Source: JALZUR01 sp965205365
GTDB taxonomy: Bacteria; Bdellovibrionota; Bdellovibrionia; Bdellovibrionales; UBA1609
Assembly (NCBI GenBank): GCA_965205365.1
Contig: CBDBGT010000005.1
Span: forward strand, 248,001-312,000
Length of the DNA: 64,000 nt
Direction of reading: 5' to 3'
Positions 1-8,383 of the stretch are shown here, in pieces; positions within the stretch are counted from its first letter, which is position 1; every line of letters starts with the position of its first letter. The notes under the pieces are model-generated. The model was not told the DNA's origin. It saw only the letters and a program-made list of their open reading frames with translations, and searched no databases. The translations under genes and the position numbers were made by a program.

Positions 1-311
1 TAAGTTTGTAAGCTGACTCCCATCTACCCTTGGTAACCTTGATAAACCATCAAGCTTAACAAGGTCATTACTCCCTGTTCCTGTGTTTAATCTATTTGTA
101 TCAATGGTTCCTGAAGTGATTTTACTTCCACTTAAATTTGGTATATCACTTTCTGATAAACTTAAACCCTCTGTTACTCTTCCCTTAGTGTCCACTCTAA
201 CTTTTAAGTAGATTCCCTCACTCACCCCTGTTGATGCTAAAGTCGGGTTTGGATAAGTTCCCCTAAGGTCTCCTCCTGCTGATTTTCCTAAAAGACTTGT
301 GTCCTCATCCA
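1..311 (-). repeat. internal repeat copy B of the fibre gene
   Basis: Second copy of the in-frame repeat at 970-1280. It continues past the window edge, so its full length is unknown. The similarity ends near 311, where the two copies differ before the SLLGKSAGG block. Confidence 0.9.
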
Positions 312-2787
312 CCACACATGACCATAAATAAACAGGGCCTTGACTCATTCTAAGCTTCTCATCCACTCCACAACTAGGCACACCTCCAGCATCCATTGCA
401 TCACCTAAACTGGTTCCTAAAGATCCTTTAAAATAATCATTTAAAAAATTTGACTGTGTTATTTTTTTTAAACTATTTTGGGATACATCGTGGATTAAAA
501 CACTGTCTAAATCACTCACTGTACTCTCTTCTACAGTTCCATGAATATCCACACTTAAATTCTTGTTGGTGGATAAATCCCCTCCTCCACTTAATCCACT
601 ATTTAAAACTGTTGCAATTTCTCTAGTTATTGGAACTTTTTTAGAATCAAGCTCATTAATAGCAGTCTGAACATCTGTGCCTAAAACATTTCCAAAAGGA
701 ACGTTGGTCACTTGGTTTGCTCCTACACTCCCTCTATCCCAACCTGTTGACACATCCTTACAGTTTCCACCTCTTTCATCACAAATCTCTTCTACCCTTA
801 CTTTTCCAGAAACATCTAATAATGCTTGAGGATTCCTTTTACCCACTCCAACCCTTCCTAATGCATCTACACTAATTCCCTCATTATCACCGTCTCCACT
901 TAAATAATTTCCATTAAGATGTATATTCTCTTGAGCCTCACCATTTCCCATATTGTCAGCACTACTTGGTAAGTTTATAAGCTGACTCCCATCTACACTA
1001 GGTAACCTTGATAAACCATCAAGCTTAACAAGGTCATTGCTCCCTGTTCCTGTGTTTAATCTATTTGTATCAATGGTTCCTGAAGTGATTTTACTTCCAC
1101 TTAAATTTGGTATATCACCTTCTAATAAACTTAAGCCCTCTCTTACCCTTCCCTTAGTGTCCACTCTAACTTTTAAGTAGATTCCCTCACTCACCCCTGT
1201 TGATGTTAAAATGGGGTTTGGATAAGTTCCACTAAGATCTCCTCCTGCTGATTTTCCTAAAAGACTTGTGTCTTCATCTACATCAGCCACACAAGAATAA
1301 GTCACTGTGGCTCCAGAGTTTCTTTGAATCTTTTCCCCACTTGTGCACACAGGAAGACTGTCTACTCTCATTAACTGACCTAAACTCGTTCCCGTATCTG
1401 CCTCTATACCACTTCCTGTTAGTCTTATACCACTTCCTGCTTTTACTCTTAACCTATTTCCATTAAAGTCTAAACCACTAAGAGAGTCTAAATCTATCTC
1501 CACACTTCCACTCTTGTTGTATAAACCCCTACCAAGGCTTATGCCTATTCTTGGATCATTACCACCTGAAGAAGTTAACGGGGGACTCACTAAAACACTT
1601 GATACACCTACACTCACTGTGGTTAACACTTCTACACCACTACCGTCCCAGTATTTAAGCACCCCAGAATCACTATTGTACCAAGTGGCTCCAGCATTCC
1701 CCGCACTCAAAGAACCTAAAAGACTAGCCTCTTCTAAATTCCCATAAGAACCTAGGGTCATTGTGCTCCTCGGGTTTTGCATAATATGACCTGTGTTTAA
1801 AACCTCATTTCCATTAAGGTTAAGATCACCTAATAAACTTCCCCCTTGAAGAGAAAGCTTTGTATCATCAGTTCCTGTTGGAACCACTGAGGCTGGTAAA
1901 ACTCCTCCTGTGATTTTACTTCCATGGATACCACCTTGAAGGTGACTGTTTAATACACCCCCTGTGGCAATTGAAATTGTACCGCTGTTTGTAATGATTC
2001 CACCACTTAGACCACTTCCTGTGGTGATACTGGTCACAGTTCCACTCCCTTGGCCAACAACGGTGTTTACTGATCCATTGTGGTACATGATTTCATTGGT
2101 TGTAGAGTTGTACCAAACATCTCCTGCCTTAGAGTTAAGGGGAGGATTTGAAAAGCTAGGTAAAGAACTAGCTCCACTAGTGCTTAATGGAGAGTATTGG
2201 TTAGAACGGCCCTCAATTAAAGCCATAAGCTCTCTTTGGTTTACACCGTTATCAAACACAGTTTCTAAATTACTTTGTGTCACACCACTGTTGACTTGAA
2301 TAAAGTCATGAAGTGTTTTTCCGCCAAGTTTATGAGCATACTGAGCATAGGGCACACTTTCAATTGTGTGGTCATTTGTTAGAGTAAGGGGACCACTGCC
2401 GTCATCAAAAGTCATTCTAAGTTTTCTTGTGTCAGTGAGGCTTGGACTGTATGAAGAACCAGAGTCACAGTTAAGCCCTGTGATGTTGTTTAAGGAATTG
2501 TCTAGGGCTTTAGATAAACTTGTTAAGCCACCATTTCCTGTGGTTGTGCCAGACCCAACACTTAGGTTAAACACTCCCTTTGAGTCTGTCATATTAAGGG
2601 TGAAGGTTTCTTCATAGAGGAGGCAGTGGTTTAGGGGAGATAGGATTTTAAGAATAAAGTTAACATTATTATCTTCTAAGGCTTCCCCATTGGGTTTTAT
2701 AATTTGACCTTGAAAGACAAAAGAACTTGGCACAGCCAAGGAAGAAAACGTCCATAATAAAACTGTAAATAAAGTTAAAGCTTTCAT
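1..2787 (-). CDS. large secreted tail-fibre-like protein, C-terminus beyond window
   Basis: An open frame of 929 codons runs without a stop from ATG at 2787 to the window edge, so the 3' end is missing. AGGA lies just upstream of the ATG. Residues 1-20 form a signal peptide (MKALTLFTVLLWTFSSLA). A compact N-terminal domain follows (FVFQGQIIKPNGEALE, then a cysteine-containing CLLYEE stretch). The rest is low-complexity, Gly/Ser/Asn-rich sequence of tail-fibre type, with motifs GGDLSGTYPNP, SGSKITSGTI and LDVSGKVRVEE. Two segments (about residues 503-606 and 826-929) are near-identical. This architecture is known from Bdellovibrio-group surface fibres, including trimeric mosaic adhesins; binding of host or prey cells is inference. 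No C-terminal chaperone or anchor domain can be seen because the gene is cut. Confidence 0.85.
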   Translation of the reverse strand, partial: MKALTLFTVLLWTFSSLAVPSSFVFQGQIIKPNGEALEDNNVNFILKILSPLNHCLLYEETFTLNMTDSKGVFNLSVGSGTTTGNGGLTSLSKALDNSLNNITGLNCDSGSSYSPSLTDTRKLRMTFDDGSGPLTLTNDHTIESVPYAQYAHKLGGKTLHDFIQVNSGVTQSNLETVFDNGVNQRELMALIEGRSNQYSPLSTSGASSLPSFSNPPLNSKAGDVWYNSTTNEIMYHNGSVNTVVGQGSGTVTSITTGSGLSGGIITNSGTISIATGGVLNSHLQGGIHGSKITGGVLPASVVPTGTDDTKLSLQGGSLLGDLNLNGNEVLNTGHIMQNPRSTMTLGSYGNLEEASLLGSLSAGNAGATWYNSDSGVLKYWDGSGVEVLTTVSVGVSSVLVSPPLTSSGGNDPRIGISLGRGLYNKSGSVEIDLDSLSGLDFNGNRLRVKAGSGIRLTGSGIEADTGTSLGQLMRVDSLPVCTSGEKIQRNSGATVTYSCVADVDEDTSLLGKSAGGDLSGTYPNPILTSTGVSEGIYLKVRVDTKGRVREGLSLLEGDIPNLSGSKITSGTIDTNRLNTGTGSNDLVKLDGLSRLPSVDGSQLINLPSSADNMGNGEAQENIHLNGNYLSGDGDNEGISVDALGRVGVGKRNPQALLDVSGKVRVEEICDERGGNCKDVSTGWDRGSVGANQVTNVPFGNVLGTDVQTAINELDSKKVPITREIATVLNSGLSGGGDLSTNKNLSVDIHGTVEESTVSDLDSVLIHDVSQNSLKKITQSNFLNDYFKGSLGTSLGDAMDAGGVPSCGVDEKLRMSQGPVYLWSCVVDEDTSLLGKSAGGDLRGTYPNPTLASTGVSEGIYLKVRVDTKGRVTEGLSLSESDIPNLSGSKITSGTIDTNRLNTGTGSNDLVKLDGLSRLPRVDGSQLTNL
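970..1280 (-). repeat. internal repeat copy A of the fibre gene
   Basis: This stretch matches 1-311 almost base for base, displaced by 969 bp (323 codons, so in frame). Both copies encode the block DEDTSLLGKSAGGDL, GTYPNP, STGVSEGIYLKVRVDTKGRV and DTNRLNTGTGSNDLVKLDG. The few differences are scattered point changes. Confidence 0.9.
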
Positions 2788-3033
2788 GTTATATCCTATA
2801 TAAATTCTTATATTTTATACTCTATGTATCGGATAAAGGGCTTAAAAACTAAAGGAAATTAAGTGTTTTTCTTAATTTAATATTAAGGCGTAATAAGTGT
2901 GGGTTTTTAGCTTTATTTTTAACTTAGTGTTTTTAAAGAAATGTTTTTTTCTTATTTTGATACAAAAACAGTAGGAAAATTAAGGTCTAAACTCTTTAAT
3001 TATTTAAAAAAATGATAAAATATTTTCTAAGCT
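2788..3033. other. AT-rich intergenic region upstream of the fibre gene
   Basis: No gene is visible here. The sequence is very A+T-rich and presumably holds the promoter of the fibre gene, whose ATG is at 2787. I cannot pick out convincing -35/-10 elements. Confidence 0.4.
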
Positions 3034-3188
3034 CCTGACTTCGACACTCCTGTTAAAAAGCCCCTCTTGAGTTCAAATATACGCACCAGAGAAGGTTAAA
3101 AAGTCTAAAACTCGAAATGTAGTGACCCCAGCAAAATCTAAGCACTTGATTTTATTAGCTTTATGCGCCGTGTTGTGTCGAAGTCAGG
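3034..3188 (+). mobile_element. miniature IS1634-like element (non-autonomous)
   Basis: The 155-bp element begins with CCTGACTTCGA (3034-3044) and ends with its exact inverse TCGAAGTCAGG (3178-3188). The right part (AATGTAGTGACCC..., then the GCGCCGTGTTGTGTCGAAG end) matches the 3' end of the IS1634-type transposase element at 38110-38176. It is therefore an internally deleted relative of that IS. No target duplication is obvious. The 66 bp that follow (3189-3254) encode a short open tail ending LEKDLMN, of unknown origin. Confidence 0.75.
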
Positions 3189-3254
3189 AGATAACCTTAA
3201 GTGGGATCAAATCTATGAAGAAATCTCGTCTTTAGAAAAAGACTTAATGAACTA

Positions 3255-3360
3255 ACCCGAGTTCAGACTTTTTAAATCTAGTTTAACATTCTATTTTCAT
3301 GGCACGTATTATCTCTTTGATCATTCAAAGCTCTTTTTTTCAGATCAAATTAAAAATCAA
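3255..3360 (-). mobile_element. IS982-like remnant, internally deleted
   Basis: It starts with the terminal sequence ACCCGAGTTC-GACTTTTTAAA and the transposase C-terminal end shared with the copy at 39371. It then jumps directly to the 5' region of the same element (CTTTGATCATTCAAAGCTC), skipping the transposase body. The opposite terminal repeat is absent, apparently lost where an IS3-like end abuts. Confidence 0.7.
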
Positions 3361-3405
3361 CTAAATCTTTCGAGATAAAGTGTCTACTATTTTTGGGGAG
3401 GTCCA
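3361..3405 (+). mobile_element. IS3-family right-end fragment
   Basis: The 18 bases 3388-3405, read in reverse complement as TGGACCTCCCCAAAAATA, match the IS3-type left end at 5296. So an IS3-like element ends here, and one begins at 5296. The DNA between them (3406-5295) carries the RES/Xre pair. Confidence 0.65.
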
Positions 3406-3480
3406 AAGTGCTTGATTTTGTTCACACCATTTTGGTGTTTACTACGGGTTATAACAAGTTAGTTAAGTTAAAATACCTTG

Positions 3481-4278
3481 CTACAGTATTTCGCTTTCTA
3501 TTATTGGCTGTGACGGAGTGTACTCTTGGGAGTCGACCTCGCCGCTGTCTAATTCCCCGGTGTTCTCCTCAAATATTACTAAATTGCTGTCAATTTGATA
3601 TCGTACACTTTTGTATAGAATCCCTTTGTAGCCTTTTAGTCGAGCCATTGTTCCTAGAATCTGACCAGATGTTGGAACTGCATACTCTTCATTTATATCG
3701 TACCACTCATTCATGAAGGCGCCTTGAGATATACCTACTGCATCCATGCTTGGTTTGCTTGTTAAAATGAGTACATTGTCTATCGATAGATCATAAGTCT
3801 TCACTAAGTGCTTGGCGAATGGTATTTCACCATCCTGATGATTGTACTCTTCATCGAAATATTTTCTTATTAGTTCTCTTTGATAGCTAAGGTGAAATTT
3901 TTCAATTTCACAACAAATTTTTGTTTTTCCAAAATATATACTACGATTTTTGAAAACCGCTAACTCTTTATAATTAAAGCGAGAGCTTCCCTTTGATGCC
4001 CCGGCTGAACTTAGTGGCTTCTGATATTTAGCTTTCACAATTTTTATATACTGAGTCTCAATTTTACATACATTTGCTTTCTCAAAATTTAAGCCCTGGA
4101 GGTATGCGAGCTGTGCTCTTATTACGTTGGCTCTGTTATAGTTAAATAAATCTATACTCTCTTGCGTTTGAAATTCTGAGTTAGCGTCTAGGGGTGACGA
4201 ATCTAGGAAAAATTTAGAGTATGCTTCGACTTGTTTTTCAGTTTTGAAGGATAAGTCGGAGCTATTTAAATCAATCAT
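3481..4278 (-). CDS. RES-domain toxin
   Basis: 265 residues. The central and C-terminal part matches the RES family, NAD-degrading toxins of RES/Xre modules. Candidate conserved residues can be placed: an Arg in GSSRFNY, a Tyr in RSIYFGKT, a Glu in CCEIEKF and a Ser in GILYKSVRY, and the typical end NLVIFEE. About 90 N-terminal residues before the RES core are longer than in many family members. The gene starts 13 bp after the stop of the partner antitoxin, as expected for a co-transcribed toxin. All four family residues are present, so it looks functional. Cytoplasmic NAD+ depletion is family knowledge, not shown here. Confidence 0.82.
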   Translation of the reverse strand: MIDLNSSDLSFKTEKQVEAYSKFFLDSSPLDANSEFQTQESIDLFNYNRANVIRAQLAYLQGLNFEKANVCKIETQYIKIVKAKYQKPLSSAGASKGSSRFNYKELAVFKNRSIYFGKTKICCEIEKFHLSYQRELIRKYFDEEYNHQDGEIPFAKHLVKTYDLSIDNVLILTSKPSMDAVGISQGAFMNEWYDINEEYAVPTSGQILGTMARLKGYKGILYKSVRYQIDSNLVIFEENTGELDSGEVDSQEYTPSQPIIESEIL

Positions 4279-4291
4279 CAGCGTGCAATAA

Positions 4292-4675
4292 TTAGCGAGC
4301 GATTTGTTCTAAAAATTTGATTGCTTTACGAGCTTTACCGGCCATCATAATCTCTAAAATGGAGACATTGTTAAAGTGCGAATTTGGTAGTCGTAGGTAC
4401 CGGCCCATGTGGGTATGAATCTGTGATTTGTTTAGATCAAGATCGGCCTCTTCTATCAAATCTACAACTAGGTTGAAGATTGTCATCCACTGCTTCATCA
4501 TATCATTGTCCGCAGCAATCCCATTTCTTTTTGCGGTTGCTGGACTGATATTAAAAGCTGATACTATTTCTGTTTTTTGCTTATTTAGAAGCTTAGCTAG
4601 AAAGTTCACATCATAGTTGCTAGAGTCTTTGACATACAATTCTTCGAATAAGTTTAATCTCTCAATTGCTCCCAT
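4292..4675 (-). CDS. Xre/MbcA/ParS-type antitoxin of RES toxin
   Basis: 127 residues from ATG 4675, which has GAGGAG about 10 bases upstream. An upstream in-frame ATG at 4741 lacks a ribosome site and would add an unlike 22-residue segment. The N-terminal half has a helix-turn-helix-like stretch (LLNKQKTEIVSAFNISPATAKRNG). The C-terminal half resembles the DUF2384 toxin-binding domain, with a helical end (ILEIMMAGKARKAIKFLEQIAR). Position directly before the RES gene supports the antitoxin role. Such antitoxins usually repress their own promoter, so the AT-rich DNA upstream should hold the operator. Confidence 0.8.
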   Translation of the reverse strand: MGAIERLNLFEELYVKDSSNYDVNFLAKLLNKQKTEIVSAFNISPATAKRNGIAADNDMMKQWMTIFNLVVDLIEEADLDLNKSQIHTHMGRYLRLPNSHFNNVSILEIMMAGKARKAIKFLEQIAR

Positions 4676-4979
4676 AAGCTCACGTCTCCTCAAGTTATGA
4701 TATATTACAAAGGTAAAATAGATACAATACCTTGATAACATATTGAAAATATTTCTTGCCTAATGTACTAATATATCGACATTATTTAAGCTATATATGA
4801 GCTATTATTGCAATATAAATGCCTATTTAACTATAATATAAATAACTGTAATAACTAAGTATTATGTATTTATTAATTAAATAAGTGTATATTTTACTAA
4901 AAAATGTACAATAAATGCCCTCTTTCCTTAATTTGTTGCCATTAGGCTAAGTAGTTAAAACCATTAAGAGCGTATTTAT
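4676..4979. promoter_or_regulatory. AT-rich upstream region of the RES/Xre operon
   Basis: About 300 bp with no gene, extremely A+T-rich, ending at the miniature IS at 4980. It must contain the toxin-antitoxin promoter reading leftwards. Many TATAAT-like strings are present, so no single promoter can be named with confidence. Confidence 0.4.
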
Positions 4980-5152
4980 CCTGACTTCGACACAACACGG
5001 TGCATAAAATGAATAAAATCAAGCACTTATATTTTACTAGGGTCACTACATTTGCTCTTTAACTAAGCGAACGCAGTTCTTTCCCTTAAGGTTTAAAGCC
5101 TGGTAATTTTTCTTTAAAATAGGGGTAGTCTTAGAGGACTATCGAAGTCAGG
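4980..5152 (-). mobile_element. miniature IS1634-like element with transposase 3' end
   Basis: Bounded by CCTGACTTCGA (4980-4990) and TCGAAGTCAGG (5142-5152), 173 bp. On the minus strand the interior encodes about 25 codons ending LKGKNCVRLVKEQM-stop, nearly identical to the C-terminus of the transposase at 37691-38119, followed by the same IS end. It is a deletion derivative keeping both inverted ends. No target duplication could be recognised. Confidence 0.78.
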
Positions 5153-5190
5153 AATAGATATCAAAAACTGCTCAAGGCGTTCAGGAAAAT

Positions 5191-5295
5191 TTAAACTCTT
5201 TTTACAACTGTATTCTCACTCACGAAAATCTCTTTATCTTTTAACTCCTCATAAATACATGGTGAACCATAATTTTTATACGATGATTCAAAAAC
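5191..5295 (-). pseudogene. IS3-family OrfB fragment
   Basis: The minus strand reads FESSYKNYGSPCIYEELKD then KEIFVSENTVVKRV and a stop. This matches the helix before the catalytic core of IS3-type OrfB transposases (the YGSPRI-ELK motif). Both sides are missing. It abuts the IS3-like left end at 5296 in the opposite orientation, so the locus is rearranged. Confidence 0.6.
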
Positions 5296-5535
5296 TGGAC
5301 CTCCCCAAAAATACTGGACAGTTTTTTAAGTGCGAATTAAACCTAAAAGAAGAGGTAAAAAGGCATGGAGAAAAAGGAAAAGACTATAAAGCCTAGAAAA
5401 AAATACAATATTTTTTCAGAAGAATTTAAAGAAGAAGCTGTTGAATTGACAAATAGAGTTGGAAACAGCCAGGAATCAAGAGATCTAGGAACTACTGAAA
5501 CCAGCATTAGAAATTGGAGAAAAAAGCCTACCTAA
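5296..5535 (+). pseudogene. IS3-family left end and truncated OrfA
   Basis: Begins with TGGACCTCCCCAAAAATACT. A 56-codon frame follows from ATG 5365 to TAA 5535 (MEKKEKTIKPRKKYN, FSEEFKEEAVEL, TSIRNWRKK), the helix-turn-helix OrfA of IS3-family elements. It is shorter than a usual OrfA of about 90-100 residues. No OrfB follows, so it is a dead fragment. Confidence 0.65.
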
Positions 5536-5571
5536 AAATGCATTTTAAACACCACCACTTAAAATCTTAAC

Positions 5572-6297
5572 CTAAAACTCTAACTGAAGACCATACTCAA
5601 AATACACTTTAGTTCCTATATCAGCTGTTTCAACATCTGAAGTAGACGGAATTTGCCTCACAGCTAAATACAAAAATGAATTCTGAAGTCCATAATCACT
5701 TAATGCTTTGCCTGCAAGAACCTCATCTAACCAGTTAAGTCCTAATAAAAACCCTACACGATAATACATGGCATACTGATTTGCCTCTAAGTCTTTTTCA
5801 CCAGTAACAACACAGGACACATCTGCTGTCTGTACCTTAATAGTAGGAAATATAGCCCCCACACTTACAATGGGCACAACATATGGTGCTTTAAAAAGAC
5901 CATCTAAATATAAGCCTCCACCAGCCGTTATACCTGAGAAATTAATTTCATTATTACATGCATTTAGAATGGTTGATTTAAAATAACCAACCTCTGGACC
6001 AATAGAAAAATACTTAAAATTTCTATTCATAGCAAAATCTAACTGAAGTGGAATTCCTTTACTTTTTAAACCCTCTCTATGGGTTTGAAGACCAGAGCTT
6101 AGTGCAAAGCTTAATCTCTTACCCCAGCTAGGCCGTCTTTGTCGATAAGAGGCACTCATAAGTTTAATTTTACCATCTTTACCTTTTTGGTATCTAAATG
6201 GGGCCTCCATACGAACTTTTTTTTCTACTGCAAATAAATCATGAAAAGAAACCGTGGTCCACACCACTAAAGCCAGTAAAAAATAAGAAAATCTCAC
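5572..6297 (-). CDS. outer-membrane beta-barrel-like protein
   Basis: 241 residues with a signal peptide (MRFSYFLLALVVWTTVSFHDLFA). The mature part alternates short amphipathic strands with Gly/Asn turns and ends in YFEYGLQLEF. A C-terminal Phe with alternating hydrophobics is the signature recognised by the BAM machinery. I do not recognise a specific family. It is divergent from the glycosidase gene at 6365, with 67 bp between the two starts, so the promoters probably overlap. Confidence 0.6.
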   Translation of the reverse strand: MRFSYFLLALVVWTTVSFHDLFAVEKKVRMEAPFRYQKGKDGKIKLMSASYRQRRPSWGKRLSFALSSGLQTHREGLKSKGIPLQLDFAMNRNFKYFSIGPEVGYFKSTILNACNNEINFSGITAGGGLYLDGLFKAPYVVPIVSVGAIFPTIKVQTADVSCVVTGEKDLEANQYAMYYRVGFLLGLNWLDEVLAGKALSDYGLQNSFLYLAVRQIPSTSDVETADIGTKVYFEYGLQLEF

Positions 6298-6364
6298 TAT
6301 GCTCTCCTTTTATTCTAGTCCATGGATCAGCTAATTTATCTGCATTTATTCCGATAAATTCCAT

Positions 6365-7912
6365 ATGAAAACTCCATCTCTACTTATTATCAGTATTTGT
6401 CTCCTTAACTGCAATGCTTTTTCTAAAGAAATATCAACAAAAACCTTTAAATCTTGGTATGAATCTCTTTCAGAAAATGAAAAAATAGCTCAAATCTTTG
6501 TTACTGGAATTAGAAAAACTTTTCTTACAAAGAATGAAAAAAAACTTTTAAAAAAATGGCCTCTTGGTGGGATTATTTATTTTAAAAGAAATTTTAAAAA
6601 CTCTGCTCAATTCTTAAAACTTCATAGTGACATTACGGCCTCTACTCATATTAAACCCTTTACCTTTACTGACCAAGAAGGTGGCGATGTTGTGAGAATC
6701 GGAACACCTTATGACGCTCCCACACCTTTATCTGTTGGAATGCTTAATAGTAAAAAAATCGCAAATTATCTAGGACAAGCCTATGGATCTTTACTTTCTA
6801 ACCTCGGCATCGCTTCAAACCTTGCTCCTGTTGTAGATCTTCAATCAGAATCTTCATTAAATTTTATTTCAACTCGTTCACTAAGTTCAAAATCTAGAGT
6901 TGTTTCTAATATGTCCTTACAATTATCACAAGGAATGCTTGCCAGTGGAGTAATTCCCACCTTAAAACATTTTCCTGGACTTGGCGGTGTAAAAACTGAC
7001 CCTCATAAAAACCTTTCTATTAAAAAAACCACCTACTCTAAAATCTCTAAAAATGACTGGCTTCCTTATAGAAAACATAGTCATGCTGGTATTCCATTTT
7101 TTGTCATGACCTCACATACTCAACTCATTTTAAATAATAAGGATTACGGTATTGTTACCTACTCTCCTAAGGCTCTTAAACTTTTAAGAGCAACCACCTC
7201 TAAAGACCAGGTTGCCATTACCGATGATCTTGAAATGAAGGGGGCTAAAATCAACGCCACTTTTGAGGAAGCTGCTTACAAAAGTTTTATGTCTGGACAT
7301 GATCTTATTTTAATTGGCTGGTCTGGTAAGAAGTTAAATTCTTCTCTTAATTTTTTTAAAAGTAAGCTTAACCAACCAGAATTTAAAACTCGCCTTAAAG
7401 AATCCCTAGCAAGACTTTATAAATTAAAAAAGAAACACAATTCTTTAAAAAAAAGTGCTTTAAAATTTACTACCCATGGGTCCTTAAAATTCACTCGTGC
7501 CTTAAATTCTAAAATATCTGCTTACTTACTAAATAAAAAAAATTCTAAAATTGTTTTAAGAACACCCGCCTATTTAAATAAGTATCACTATTTTAGTTCA
7601 GATAGATTTTTTAGACAAAACTTTAAAGGTAAGAATCACTCCTCACTGCTTTTGTCTTCAATAAAATCTATCAACTTTATATGCCGAAAAAAAACTTGTG
7701 TTCTTCATTTATCAGGAGCAAAGACAGCAAGTAAAATAAACTCTATCTTATCTCAAACCACTTCTAATAATTTTATTATTTTAAACTCCACTGATCCAAA
7801 CTTAGTAAAACCTAAAAACCCGAATCAAGCCAAGGTGATAAATTCTTACACAAGATCTTATGGTTTAAACACACAAATAAAGACTTTCTTAGCCGACCTA
7901 TCTTTTAAGTAA
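6365..7912 (+). CDS. nagZ: exported NagZ-like beta-N-acetylhexosaminidase (GH3)
   Basis: 515 residues. A signal peptide of about 20 residues (MKTPSLLIISICLLNCNAFS) points to export, unlike cytoplasmic enterobacterial NagZ. The GH3 barrel spans about residues 30-350. It contains KHFPGLGG followed by the D-x-H acid/base dyad (TDPH), and the nucleophile Asp in ITDDLEMKGA. About 150 further residues have no recognised match. Family members remove N-acetylglucosamine from muropeptides, so a role in wall turnover, or in attack on foreign walls, is plausible. The gene is convergent with atpC. Confidence 0.85.
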   Translation: MKTPSLLIISICLLNCNAFSKEISTKTFKSWYESLSENEKIAQIFVTGIRKTFLTKNEKKLLKKWPLGGIIYFKRNFKNSAQFLKLHSDITASTHIKPFTFTDQEGGDVVRIGTPYDAPTPLSVGMLNSKKIANYLGQAYGSLLSNLGIASNLAPVVDLQSESSLNFISTRSLSSKSRVVSNMSLQLSQGMLASGVIPTLKHFPGLGGVKTDPHKNLSIKKTTYSKISKNDWLPYRKHSHAGIPFFVMTSHTQLILNNKDYGIVTYSPKALKLLRATTSKDQVAITDDLEMKGAKINATFEEAAYKSFMSGHDLILIGWSGKKLNSSLNFFKSKLNQPEFKTRLKESLARLYKLKKKHNSLKKSALKFTTHGSLKFTRALNSKISAYLLNKKNSKIVLRTPAYLNKYHYFSSDRFFRQNFKGKNHSSLLLSSIKSINFICRKKTCVLHLSGAKTASKINSILSQTTSNNFIILNSTDPNLVKPKNPNQAKVINSYTRSYGLNTQIKTFLADLSFK

Positions 7913-7935
7913 AAAGTAATTTTAATCTGTTAAAT

Positions 7936-8361
7936 CTAGTGGGTTTTAACTTCTATAGCCAACAGCTTTATTTCAGCTTCCGCTTTTCTAAGCCGAGCTT
8001 GAGCCTCTTTAACCTCTTTAGGACTTAGTTTGTTTGATGCTAAACTTTTTTGAGCATCTATTTTAATCCTTTCAGCGCTTTGAATATCAATCTCATTAGG
8101 AGTTTGAACTGTTTCTGCAAGTAGCCTTACTTCACTGTTTATCACTTCACAATAACCCCAGGTGAGCACTGCTCTTTTAACCTCAGATTGGCCTTTTTCA
8201 ATATAGGATAAAATTCCTGTTTCTAAAGTAGTCACCAATGGTGAATGTTCAGGGTAAATTGTGAGTTGACCCTTTTTAGCTGGCACTTTTATTTCTGTAA
8301 CATCAACACATTCAAGTATCTTTTTTAAAGGTGTCACCAATGTAAGTTGTAAACTATCCAT
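7936..8361 (-). CDS. atpC: ATP synthase F1 epsilon subunit
   Basis: 141 residues with the epsilon beta-sandwich (TLVTPLKKILE, VPAKKGQLTIYPEHSPLVTTLETGIL) and the C-terminal helical hairpin (AQKSLASNK, EAQARLRKAEAEIKL). It forms part of the central stalk and can inhibit ATP hydrolysis. Last gene of the operon b'-b-delta-alpha-gamma-beta-epsilon, 22 bp after atpD. Confidence 0.95.
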   Translation of the reverse strand: MDSLQLTLVTPLKKILECVDVTEIKVPAKKGQLTIYPEHSPLVTTLETGILSYIEKGQSEVKRAVLTWGYCEVINSEVRLLAETVQTPNEIDIQSAERIKIDAQKSLASNKLSPKEVKEAQARLRKAEAEIKLLAIEVKTH

Positions 8362-8383
8362 TTTATTTCCTAACTTTTAAATT

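Noticed and set aside
1266..2617. Several plus-strand open frames of 66-111 codons
   Set aside because: They lie antisense to the uninterrupted fibre gene and have low-complexity sequences without ribosome sites; they are shadows.
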